Source of the DNA: Candidatus Cloacimonadota bacterium | GTDB lineage: Bacteria; Cloacimonadota; Cloacimonadia; Cloacimonadales; PWNZ01 | Direction of reading: 5' to 3' | Length of the DNA stretch: 33,237 bases | NCBI GenBank assembly: GCA_003564155.1 | Contig: PWOA01000046.1 | Span: 1-33,237 of the forward strand | Shown here: one piece after another, positions 8,638 to 18,000 of the stretch | Position numbering within the stretch: the first letter of the stretch is position 1 | Layout: every line of letters begins with the position of its first letter | Notes under the pieces: model-generated | Databases searched by the model: none | Seen by the model: the letters and a program-made list of their open reading frames with translations, nothing else | Told to the model about the DNA's origin: nothing | Program-made: the position numbers and the translations under genes

Positions 8638-10437
8638 ATGAACCAAAATTATATTCGAAACTTCTGTATAATCGCTCATATAGATCATGGTAAATCAACC
8701 TTAGCAGATCGATTATTAGAAGAAACCGGAACTATAGAAAAACAATCCGGAGCTTTACAAATCCTTGATAGCATGGATTTAGAAAGAGAAAAAGGAATTA
8801 CAATCAAATCACATGCTGTAAGAATGGATTATAAATATAATAGTAATATTTATACTTTAAATTTGATAGATACACCGGGACATGTTGATTTTTCTTACGA
8901 AGTATCTAGAAGCTTAGCATCTTGTGAAGGAGCTGTATTATTGGTTGACGCATCACAAGGAATTGAAGCCCAAACTATGAGCAACCTTTACTTAGCAATA
9001 GATAATGAATTAGACATTATCCCGGTAATTAATAAAATTGATATACCTAATGCCGATATTGAAAATATCGAAGCCGATTTAATAGATCTTTTAGGAATAA
9101 AAGCAGAAATGATCTACAAAATTAGTGCCAAGAAAGGAGTCGGAATTACAAATCTTTTAAAAGCCATAATAACATCACTACCACCTCCTCAAGGGAATCC
9201 GGATGCACCACCCAAAGGTCTGATTTTTGATTCTCAATATGATAAATATAGAGGAGTTGTTATACTTGTACGTGTTTATGACGGTAGTTTTAACACGGGT
9301 GATAAAATACGGATAATGGCGACCGGTAAAGAACACGAAATTGAGGAAATTGGATACTTAAGAATTCAAAAAAATAAATGTTCTAAATTAGAAACAGGTG
9401 AAGTAGGATATATTATCGCCAATATAAAAGAAGTTGCAGATGCGAGGGTTGGCGATACAATAACAAATACATTCGCACCTTGCTCGGAAGCACTCTCCGG
9501 ATATCAAGAACCAAAACCAATGGTATATAGTGGAATATTTCCAGTAAATAACGATGACTATGAAAACCTAAGAGAAAGTATTGGTAAATACAAACTCAAT
9601 GATGCATCTTTGGTTTATGAGTTGGAAAATTCGCTGGCTCTGGGATTTGGATTTCGTTGTGGTTTTTTAGGAATGTTACATTTAGAAATTTTTAAAGAAA
9701 GACTTCTTAGAGAATTTAATGTTCCCATAATTTCCACATCCCCAAGTGTAATATTCATTATCAATATGATTGACGGATCTGAAATGATAGTATGTAATCC
9801 AGCTAATATGCCCGATCCGGTTAGAATAGATTATATAAAAGAACCCGTTATGAACGTCGAGATCATCGTACCTGAAGAATACATTGGTAATATTATGAGA
9901 TTAGTATTAGATCGACGAGGAATTCAAAATAATATTCAATATCTTGATCAGCATAGAGTTGAACTGACTTACGAAATGCCTTTAATTGAAATAATATTTG
10001 ACTTCTACGATAAACTTAAATCTGTCAGTAAAGGATATGCATCCTTAGACTATAGTTTCCTTGAATTTCGACGATCTAATATAGTCAAAGTAGACGTTCT
10101 AATTAATGGAGAAAAAGTCGATGCAATGTCATTCATATGTCATTCATCAAAGGCCTATAGTTGGGGCAAAAGCATTACCGACACCTTAGCTGATGTAATA
10201 CCTAAGCATTTGTTTAAAATCGCCTTACAGGCCTCCATTGGCTCTAAGATTATTGCTCGAAGTACCATAAATGCTATGCGGAAAAATGTCACCGCAAAGT
10301 GTTATGGAGGTGACATTACAAGAAAAAGAAAATTACTCGAAAAACAAAAAGAAGGTAAAAAGCGAATGAAAGATATCGGTTCTGTTTCAGTTCCGCAAGA
10401 AGCATTTTTAGAAGTGTTAAAGGCCGATAAAAGTTAA
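8638..10437 (+). CDS. lepA: elongation factor 4 (LepA), ribosome-associated GTPase
   Basis: Translational GTPase that acts on stalled or mispositioned ribosomes (back-translocation or initiation roles are reported for the family). The G1 motif AHIDHGKST is at residues 13-21, G3 DTPGHVDF and G4 NKID follow, and the Switch I region reads DSMDLEREKGITIKS. Domain 2 and the EF-G-like domains 3 and 5 follow (ALGFGFRCGFLGMLHLEI is a LepA hallmark). The LepA-specific C-terminal domain is marked by ARSTINAMRKNVTAKCYGGD and the Lys-rich RKRKLLEKQKEGKKRMK. At 599 residues it is full length. A TGGAG box precedes ATG 8638. It lies 62 nt downstream of the exported peptidase gene, which is probably a chance neighbour or read-through arrangement. 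Confidence 0.97.
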   Translation: MNQNYIRNFCIIAHIDHGKSTLADRLLEETGTIEKQSGALQILDSMDLEREKGITIKSHAVRMDYKYNSNIYTLNLIDTPGHVDFSYEVSRSLASCEGAVLLVDASQGIEAQTMSNLYLAIDNELDIIPVINKIDIPNADIENIEADLIDLLGIKAEMIYKISAKKGVGITNLLKAIITSLPPPQGNPDAPPKGLIFDSQYDKYRGVVILVRVYDGSFNTGDKIRIMATGKEHEIEEIGYLRIQKNKCSKLETGEVGYIIANIKEVADARVGDTITNTFAPCSEALSGYQEPKPMVYSGIFPVNNDDYENLRESIGKYKLNDASLVYELENSLALGFGFRCGFLGMLHLEIFKERLLREFNVPIISTSPSVIFIINMIDGSEMIVCNPANMPDPVRIDYIKEPVMNVEIIVPEEYIGNIMRLVLDRRGIQNNIQYLDQHRVELTYEMPLIEIIFDFYDKLKSVSKGYASLDYSFLEFRRSNIVKVDVLINGEKVDAMSFICHSSKAYSWGKSITDTLADVIPKHLFKIALQASIGSKIIARSTINAMRKNVTAKCYGGDITRKRKLLEKQKEGKKRMKDIGSVSVPQEAFLEVLKADKS

Positions 10438-10486
10438 TTGATACCAGTCATAGATAGACGAGTATTTTGAAATACAAACTATTATT

Positions 10487-10558
10487 TGAGTTTATTTCTC
10501 AAAACCCAATAATCAGAAGGGCATTATTAGGAAGTTGACCGTTTGAGAAATAAACTCA
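10487..10558. repeat. 17-bp inverted repeat with 38-nt loop
   Basis: TGAGTTTATTTCTCAAA at 10487-10503 is the exact reverse complement of the segment at 10542-10558. Inside the loop, CCAATAAT and ATTATTAGG can pair with one bulge, extending the structure. It lies about 50 nt downstream of the lepA stop. No T-run follows on either strand, so a classical intrinsic terminator is doubtful. It could act as an mRNA 3' stabiliser or be a remnant of a small mobile repeat. Confidence 0.6.
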
Positions 10559-10870
10559 CTTAGATATTGCATTAATTGCTTTCAATATTCCTGTTTCCGA
10601 TTCTGCTCAACAAACAACTGCTGTTTATTCCCATTTTACTAGACGCCATCTCCAGTGTCGCGATCGCGTCATAATCTGCAGCATTAACCAATTGTTGAGT
10701 TTCCAACTTGTTGAAAAAATTAGCCTCCCCTACCGACTAACTTTAGTTCTCTCATTCAATAATTCTAGATTTTACTTCAAGGCTTGTTGCTGAGAATATC
10801 TCTTTTAATCTTGTGGACGCTTTCCAGGGTTGACTCGATACTCCTGTCAGTTCAGCCAACATTCAGGACA

Positions 10871-10902
10871 AACAAAAGGAGCTTCGAAATCTTCGAAGCT
10901 CC
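10871..10902 (-). terminator. intrinsic terminator of the VWA-protein gene
   Basis: Read on the minus strand, an 11-bp perfect stem (GGAGCTTCGAA and its complement, 10878-10888 with 10892-10902) with a 3-nt loop is followed by TTTTGTT. It lies about 50 nt past the stop codon of the minus-strand VWA-protein gene, where a rho-independent terminator is expected. Confidence 0.85.
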
Positions 10903-10949
10903 AATAATAAATTATATTGATTTGAATTAATACCGAAGCATCAATTCTA

Positions 10950-13900
10950 TTACTTAAGGAATAATATTTTTCTTTGTCCCGTATACTCCTCGGTCTCCAT
11001 TTTGATAAAGTATATACCACTGCTCACCGGTCTTAGATTATCATCTTGAGAGTTCCAAACTATTGAATGTTTTCCAGGGTTGAGTTTTTCATCAACCAGA
11101 GTTCTCACTCTTTGACCGCTAATGTTATAGACGGTAATTTTGGTATAACTTGATTCAGCTAAATCAAACATTATGTTAGTTTCAGGGTTGAATGGATTAG
11201 GATAATTACCTTTGATAGCGGTTACTAATGGCACTCCTTCATCCTCAATACTTGTAACTGTAATCTCTATTTCGTTCGAAGGATCAGATGGCCAACCACC
11301 CGATTCTCCGTAAACAGCGACAATATAATAGCTATAAGTCTGCCCCGGTATAATATCACGATCAACAAACTCAGTTGTAGCCGGATTAGTTATAGCTCTG
11401 TACGATCCATTTCTATAAACCCAAAATGAATATAATGGCCCATAGAATTCAATATCATCAGGTGATGCATTCCACTCTAAATGTATTGCATTCCCATCGA
11501 TATAGCCATCTAAACCGTGAGGAGTGGGTATTTCAGGTAAACCTGTATTGAAGGAATAAATTCGTGACCAATAACTCTCATCTTCTCCACTAACGGCTTT
11601 AACTCTCCAGGTATAATCAGTGTCCCAATCTAACTCTACATCTTCGAGATCCTCTAGAGTTATATGGTTGTCATCAAGCTGCTGAATATCAACGATTATA
11701 TCCTGAACTGTTGCTAATTGGAAGTGATAAGTTTCAGCATTATGCACATTTGACCACACAAAAGTCGGGCTTTTGCCGACATCCATAGCCTCATGTTCCG
11801 GCTGAGCCAAAGTCGGAATTCCAATCGGTTCCGGTGGTGCTATATAAATAAAGCTTTTTGTAAATCTTTCAAAACTATAATTCTGATTATCTATACTAGC
11901 ATCTATACGATATTCGTAAGCTCCGGCAACTTCTGTATCATAAAAGGTAGCTTCGTATATTCCGGGTTCAGTCTCTGAAAAAGTCAGTTCGATTGAACTA
12001 CGGCGCGAGCGTGTCCTGTTGAAAGGTGTACGAATAGTATTTTCCGGTTCATAATCGGCAAAAGGTGTATTTTCAACTCGAGAATAGTGTCTGTTCCGTA
12101 TATCATCTTCAGGAGGATAAATTGTAGCAGTTAATTGAACTCCGGAAATGGGAGTATCACCGTCCATAAATGCTACTTTTAGGTCATAAGGTTCCTCAAT
12201 AAGAGTTTCTTCATCCGGATCATATTCTTCAATTACATCCATTTTAATTCCGGAATTAGCAAAGGCTGAAACTACGTATCGATGTTCTTCTGAAATATTA
12301 TTTCCTCTGACGACTAATTCCCAGACACCATATTCCGGATCAATTATTTCATAAGAGATTGAAGCAAAGCCCTTAGAATACGAAATCATTTTATTGTCTA
12401 AAGCATCGTTAGCGTTGATAGTTTCTCCTGTTGGAGATATTAGATATGCATCTAGTAATGATAAAGGATTGTGTTCGTCATAATCCTCGTTCGAAAAAAC
12501 TTCAAACCTAGCTTTTTGCGTTCGATCATCTACTACTATATCGTGACTATGACTATCATGCGCAACTATTGTCTGCACATTATTGTATATAGCGTCTAAT
12601 CCTACTATACCTTCCCAGTAAATGAAGGCATATAGCTCATTTAACGCTTCTGCATTTGGTGCAATCAAACGACCGCCACCTGTAGCTGCAGCTATCCACA
12701 TAAGAAGACCGGCATCTATGTTCGTAGCACCAATACCTATCGTATAAATTGAGACCGAATCAGGAACATCGGGGACAACACCACGGGCAAATGGCCGCCA
12801 GTTGTCCAAGCCGTCTGTTATTAGGATCATAGCAGCTTTGCCTGGTGAATCGTTAGCTGAAGCTAATTGTTCCAAACCTTTCAGTATTCCGGAACCTATA
12901 CTTGTCCTTCCTTTGGGATAAGGAATATTTTCAATGTTGTTGACTACAGTATCTCTAGTTACATAGTCGTCCCATTCAGGTGCTCCCGGTGCAGGTCCGA
13001 TAAAGTTATTAGAAAGGTGCACATCAGCATGTATTATATTTTCAACGAGTCTTTCTACAGCAAAACTGACTACACTAACAGCATCTAAATTTAACATTAC
13101 TCCGTCGACGAAGTTTTGCGCTGTTTGCTTTGCTCCGGGCCAATGACCTAAACCAAAATTTTCCGTTCCCATGCTTCCACTGCGGTCAAGAACTAATGAT
13201 ACTGCGGGGAAACCAACCATGAAACCATTAACACGGAAATTATTCATCATAAGCATCGGAGGAACATCTTCATAGCCGACTATAAGGAAATTGTTAAGCA
13301 TTAACATCGCATCATCACAATCATCATCCTCATCCGGATCGCATTCTTCAGCGCCGATTGGCCATAATCTGAAAGATAATTCATCCACACCGTCAAAATC
13401 TAAATATTGTGCAGGATCCCATACGTAGACAAAGTCGTCTAAATCATTAGGATTTTCACTAGTAATATCGCCTAAAGAAACAGTATTTTCAACAGTATTA
13501 AAGTTATCATGACTAATCTGAAGTATTACTTCACTGGGACCATATTCATTGCGGCCAAAACGAAACTCAACATAATCAATATACACCGATCGAAAAGGAT
13601 CAGCTTCTATAGAAAATTCAATATATTTTTCATGATCCGGTAGATTATTTGGATTAAAGTTTTCATCTGTAGTCCATAAGGAATCAGAGGCAAAACCTAC
13701 CAAAGAATTACCTCCATCAGTTCCAGCCATAAACTCTATATCGCCAATCGATAAAGAAATATCGCTTGCATCACCAATAGCAGGGTGTACATATGCCGGA
13801 TCAAGTCGATCCTGAAAATCCCAAAATACTAATGGTTCCGGTTCATGTTCGAGCGCACCAATAGGCCATACCCTAAAAAACAGTTCTTGAACTTCGCTAC

Positions 13901-14411
13901 CATATCTTAAACCGGCCACGGGATCAAATGTAACACCCATTTCATTCAAATTGTTAGGATCTTCACTCGTAATTTGACCTAAAGAAACTGTATTAACTAC
14001 CGTGTCGAAGTCGTCCAAGCTAAGTTGTAATACAGCACCTCGTGGACCGAACTGATTCCGTCCGAAACGAAATTCAAGTGAATGTATATACATCGTATGT
14101 AATAATCCAGTTTTAAAGGAAAATTCAATATACTTTTCATGATCCGGCAGATTATTCGGATTAAAGGTTTCATCTGTAGTCCATAAGGAATCAGAAGCGA
14201 AACCGATCAAACTATTACCGCCATCCGTTCCATCCATAAATTCAATATCGCCAATTGATATTGAAATATCACTTGCTTCCCCAACATTGGGGTGCACATA
14301 CACTGGATCGAGCCGATCCTCGAAATCCCAGAATATTAATTCTTCGATCTCCTGACTCCATAACACACTGCCAACAAGAATGGCAATGAGTATTAAAATT
14401 AACGACTTCAT
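10950..14411 (-). CDS. exported VWA-domain protein with duplicated N-terminal module, fibronectin-like and C-terminal sorting domains
   Basis: Large secreted surface protein, 1153 residues. The signal peptide (1 to about 19, ending VLWSQ) is followed by two tandem copies of a roughly 169-residue module (25-193 and 194-362), each opening with WDF[EQ]DRLDP and containing SIGDIEFM and NLPDHEKYIEFS. A von Willebrand A domain starts near 405 with an intact MIDAS: DRSGSMG (Asp409, Ser411, Ser413), GRTSIGSG, and ILITDGLDN. This favours divalent-metal-dependent ligand binding. Ig/FN3-like domains follow (SPTFVWSNVHNAETYHFQLA; AIHLEWNASPDDIEFYG). The end carries GNYPNPFNPETNI and the tail QRKILFLK, a type IX-like sorting domain. 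A basic stretch, NRTRSRRSS, sits in a middle Ig-like region. AAGGAGGT precedes ATG 14411. The ligand is unknown; adhesion or a structural surface role is the natural guess. Confidence 0.87.
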   Translation of the reverse strand: MKSLILILIAILVGSVLWSQEIEELIFWDFEDRLDPVYVHPNVGEASDISISIGDIEFMDGTDGGNSLIGFASDSLWTTDETFNPNNLPDHEKYIEFSFKTGLLHTMYIHSLEFRFGRNQFGPRGAVLQLSLDDFDTVVNTVSLGQITSEDPNNLNEMGVTFDPVAGLRYGSEVQELFFRVWPIGALEHEPEPLVFWDFQDRLDPAYVHPAIGDASDISLSIGDIEFMAGTDGGNSLVGFASDSLWTTDENFNPNNLPDHEKYIEFSIEADPFRSVYIDYVEFRFGRNEYGPSEVILQISHDNFNTVENTVSLGDITSENPNDLDDFVYVWDPAQYLDFDGVDELSFRLWPIGAEECDPDEDDDCDDAMLMLNNFLIVGYEDVPPMLMMNNFRVNGFMVGFPAVSLVLDRSGSMGTENFGLGHWPGAKQTAQNFVDGVMLNLDAVSVVSFAVERLVENIIHADVHLSNNFIGPAPGAPEWDDYVTRDTVVNNIENIPYPKGRTSIGSGILKGLEQLASANDSPGKAAMILITDGLDNWRPFARGVVPDVPDSVSIYTIGIGATNIDAGLLMWIAAATGGGRLIAPNAEALNELYAFIYWEGIVGLDAIYNNVQTIVAHDSHSHDIVVDDRTQKARFEVFSNEDYDEHNPLSLLDAYLISPTGETINANDALDNKMISYSKGFASISYEIIDPEYGVWELVVRGNNISEEHRYVVSAFANSGIKMDVIEEYDPDEETLIEEPYDLKVAFMDGDTPISGVQLTATIYPPEDDIRNRHYSRVENTPFADYEPENTIRTPFNRTRSRRSSIELTFSETEPGIYEATFYDTEVAGAYEYRIDASIDNQNYSFERFTKSFIYIAPPEPIGIPTLAQPEHEAMDVGKSPTFVWSNVHNAETYHFQLATVQDIIVDIQQLDDNHITLEDLEDVELDWDTDYTWRVKAVSGEDESYWSRIYSFNTGLPEIPTPHGLDGYIDGNAIHLEWNASPDDIEFYGPLYSFWVYRNGSYRAITNPATTEFVDRDIIPGQTYSYYIVAVYGESGGWPSDPSNEIEITVTSIEDEGVPLVTAIKGNYPNPFNPETNIMFDLAESSYTKITVYNISGQRVRTLVDEKLNPGKHSIVWNSQDDNLRPVSSGIYFIKMETEEYTGQRKILFLK
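13326..14339 (-). repeat. 507-nt tandem internal duplication (two copies)
   Basis: Two adjacent copies of a 169-codon unit lie inside the VWA-protein gene: 14339-13833 and 13832-13326. The segment CATCTGTAGTCCATAAGG occurs at 13664 and again at 14171, exactly 507 nt apart. Long stretches are nearly identical at the DNA level, with differences mostly at third positions. The second copy is followed by an acidic linker (Asp/Glu/Cys-rich, near DPDEDDDCDD) and then two short similar segments, MLMLNNFLIVGYED and MLMMNNFRVNGFMVG. Confidence 0.85.
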
Positions 14412-14475
14412 TGTTACCTCCTTTTATGGTAAAGGGAGAAAATCCTTCCTTTATTATCTTTATATTAACGTCCCC

Positions 14476-14503
14476 AGTAAATGAGATTAAGTTATCATGT
14501 CAA
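14476..14503 (-). promoter_or_regulatory. candidate promoter of the VWA-protein gene
   Basis: On the minus strand a perfect -35 box TTGACA (14503-14498) is followed after 16 nt by TTTACT (14481-14476), a weak -10. It would leave a leader of about 60 nt before ATG 14411. The -10 is poor and FCB bacteria often use different promoter elements, so this is tentative. Confidence 0.3.
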
Positions 14504-14962
14504 GCTTTTTGTTCATTTTCTGATTTTTTTTTATAATCTTAAATATTTAGCACTTTGTAATTAACAGAAAGATAGTGATTTTGTCGTCCCTATAGTGTTT
14601 GTTTACATGTTATTATATTCTATTCCCTTCATTTCGTTGTTTTTAGTATTCTCACTGATATTGATTGTTCAGAGACTCGAATAGATTATCCTTTACGCTT
14701 AAAATAGCATATATTTATATTATAATATAGTAATTTTTCATAAGATTAGTTGGTCTCCTCCACACCATTAAAAAAAAATATTTCCTCGTAATTTTTATCC
14801 TTGGCTTTCACCCGGCACTAAGTTCCGGTCTGTAGCTTGTTTTTTTTAAATACTCCCGTATGATATTTTCGGTTTATTGTTTTATTTATATTAAAGAATA
14901 AAGCAAGATGTGGTTACATATACATTTTTTTCTTGACGGCATTGATTTACTGATTTTTTCTA

Positions 14963-15021
14963 CCGATAAAAATTATCGGAGAGCCATATTAATTAGTTTA
15001 TCTCCGACCAAAAAATGGAGG
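14963..15021 (+). promoter_or_regulatory. leader with overlapping alternative hairpins before the 2030-residue protein
   Basis: CCGATAA (14963-14969) pairs with TTATCGG (14973-14979). The last TCGG of that stem is also part of TCGGAGA (14976-14982), which pairs with TCTCCGA (15001-15007). The two stems cannot form together. The CTCC at 15002-15005 can also pair with the GGAG of the Shine-Dalgarno (15017-15021) of the gene starting at 15029. This arrangement could regulate translation, but that is inference from pairing alone. Confidence 0.35.
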
Positions 15022-15028
15022 AAAAATT

Positions 15029-18000
15029 ATGAGTAGTAACCATATTAGCTTTAGCTGTAAACTATTATTCATTATAGTATTGTTAGCCGTATTTACAGCA
15101 AGCCAATTATATGCATTAAACAGTTCTTTCGAAGTCATCCGTACAGGAGACAACTTCACTGAGATAGAGTTTAATTTACCTGATATAGAGTTAATTCCAG
15201 TTGAGATAGATGGTATTGAATACCACCGTTTATTTCATCATGAAGCAGGTGTAATCGGAGAAAAAGGTTTACCGGAGCTTTTATCTTTTTCAACTGTTTT
15301 ATCAATACCTGATATAGGTCAAGTCCATGCTGATGACCCTCAGATTTTGAATAACGACATAATTCCGGATGTAAACATTATTCCTTTTCAAAACCTTGAT
15401 CTCGAGATTGATAAAAAAGCTGGATTTTTAAAAGACGAAACTTTTTATAGTGAGGACATCCTTCATCGCAACCAATTAGTTCAGATAGGAACTCCAGCAA
15501 TCATGCGGGATGATAGGTTAATAAATATCACTATTAATCCATTTTCTTATAACCCGTCTCGCAATGAATTACAGATTACTGATAGGTTAACCGTCAGGAT
15601 CGAGTATGATACTTCAGTCAACGGTATGAACGAACTTATTGTTCAACGTCCCCGTTCTTACGCATTTCATGAAATACTTAAAGGGAGTGTGATAAATTAC
15701 GGTCAGTTTCGCAGTCCAGGAGCTCGTGATGCCTTTCAGTTGCCCCATATTTTAATGATCCACCATGATTCAGCAACATATGCAACAATTGTTGACCAAA
15801 TTGCTTCATGGAAACGTGATAAAGGTTTTAAAGTAACGGTTACGGACACAGATAATATGAGTACTTTGACTGCAATAACTAATTATATTAGAAATGCTTA
15901 CAACAATTGGGATAACCGTCCGGAATATGTCCTTTTAATCGGAAGTTTTGCCCAAGTGCCAACATCAACAGTTCATACAGAATCAGGGGATCATCCTTAT
16001 ACTCTTTTAGATGGAGATGACCTTTTACCAGATGTTATCTTGGGCAGAATAGCAGCATCTAGTAATACCGACTTAGCAACGGTATGGAATAAGATTCGTA
16101 ACCACGAACGTACACCTTACATGACCAATACTGCTTGGTATGATAATGCTTTATTAATTGGTGACAGATACGCCTCCTCTCATAACATTGTAAAATATAT
16201 CAGAGTTCTGATGGAAGGTTATAATGATCAAAGAACGTTTCGCGAACATATTAATACTTCCGGTAGCGCACAAAATTTTTCAACAGAGATAAATCAAGGT
16301 ATCAATGCAGGCTCATCTTTTTTTATGTACCGTGGATATTTAGGAATGTCAAGCTGGTCTCCGAGCGATGCTGCTTTAAACAATGGATATAAACTTTTCA
16401 ATGGGACTTTTATAACCTGTGGTACTTTGAATACAAGCACCGGTGGTAATGCCGTATCAATTGTCAATATGGGCTCTCCTACAGTTGCTAAAGGTGCAGT
16501 AACGACAATGGGTATGTTTACCGGTGGTACAAATACTTCACAAAACAATAGTATCCAAGCTGGAGTTTTTTACGGCATCTTTGTTGAAGATTTGCGTACA
16601 ATGGGACAAGCAATGGTTAGAGCTAAACTTAATGTATGGCGTTCGTATAGTAATTTGCTTAGCTATCACAATTCAATGTCCAATCATTTACATTGGTTAA
16701 ACCTTATTGGAGATCCATCAATGAATACCTGGGCGGGCGTTCCCAAGGTTTTAGAGGTTGATTACCCTGAGGAATTACCTCAAGGTAGCAACAGTATCAA
16801 CTTTGTGGTTACCGATGAAAATGATGAACCTATCGAAGATGCTTGGTTAACAATTCGTAAAGGAGACGACTACATTTTGTCTAGCGGATTTACAGATATA
16901 ACCGGTTCAATAACTCATTTCTTTCACCCCGATAGCACGGGAACTATTAACGTTACCGTAACTAAGCCCGACTACAAACCCCATATTGGTTCATTTGATG
17001 TAGATGAAGATATGCACATTGTTAGTTTTCATGAAATTATCGCTGAAACTGACTTTATTGCTGGAACTGAAATTGATTTTGACTTATCAATCAAAAACCA
17101 CCTTGATCAACTAGTTTCCGATGTTGAAGCTTTAATCTCAACTGAAAGTGAGTACATAAACATAACAACTTCTAACGCATCTTTTGGCAATATCGCAAGT
17201 GGTGATGACGTTGAGAGTGCGACAAGTTATTCAATTCAAATTGCTCCCGACACACCATCGAACTATCAAGCTTTATTTGATCTTACTGTTACTGATGATG
17301 ATGATAATAATTGGTTAAGCAGATTTGCTATCCCCATCCATAATGCAGATCTGATTCTTACAGAATTAATCATTGATGATGGAGATAATGGTATTTTAGA
17401 ACCGGGAGAGCAAGCTTATTTGATGTTTCATATAACTAATGAAGGCCAGTTAGGTTTAAATGATGTGTATGGCGAACTCACTGGCGAAAGTTCAGGGTTT
17501 TCTATTATCAATGATATCGGTTTTTTCGGGGATATAATGGTTGATGATACTATCACCAGCTCTGATGAGCACATCAGAGTTTCTTTATCTTCATATGTCA
17601 TACCAGGAGTTAAATACGAAGTTGAACTTCATCTCTATAATGAAGATGGGTTTTCACAGCGAATTACTCACGAAATTGAAGTAGGTATTGTAACCGTTAC
17701 TGATCCATTAGGCCCTGATGCATATGGTTACTGGGTATTTGATGAAGGGGATATTGATTATGTTGATGTTCCTGTTTATGATTGGATAGAGATTGCACCC
17801 GATAATGACGGTGATGGTGTAAACACCGGTTTAAACGCTGATCATAATAATAATCAACAGACAATGACAATGGACCTACCCTTCACATTTACATTTTACG
17901 GAATAGATTATGATGTGGTTAGCATATGTGCTAACGGATGGATAAGTTTTGGCGAAAAAGAAGAGGCAACTCAACATAATAGACGTTTACCAGGTCCAAA

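Larger units (their letters stand above)
10438..10949. other. intergenic region between convergent lepA and the VWA-protein gene
   Basis: These 512 nt lie between two converging genes. They contain a 17-bp long-arm inverted repeat (10487-10558) and a strong minus-strand terminator (10871-10902). Two short minus-strand open stretches (about 10752-10859 and 10572-10730) read like protein (for example WKASTRLKEIFSAT and NAADYDAIATLEMAS) but have no start or ribosome site and match no family I recognise. They may be coding remnants or chance. The 10-nt palindrome CGCGATCGCG sits near 10660-10670. Confidence 0.5.
14412..15028. other. AT-rich divergent intergenic region between two exported-protein genes
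   Basis: These 617 nt separate the divergently transcribed VWA-protein and large C25-type genes, so both promoters should lie here. Visible are the candidate minus-strand promoter, long A and T runs around 14520-14530 and 14770-14780, a short CCGG/CCGG stem at 14812-14828 with a T8 run at 14840-14847 some way beyond it, and overlapping hairpins at the right end. No gene was found on either strand. Confidence 0.55.

Noticed and set aside
14812-14847. Terminator-like CCGG stem followed by T8, possibly ending a small RNA
   Set aside because: The stem is only 4 bp and the T-run starts 12 nt after it. No promoter or conserved RNA is visible upstream on that strand.
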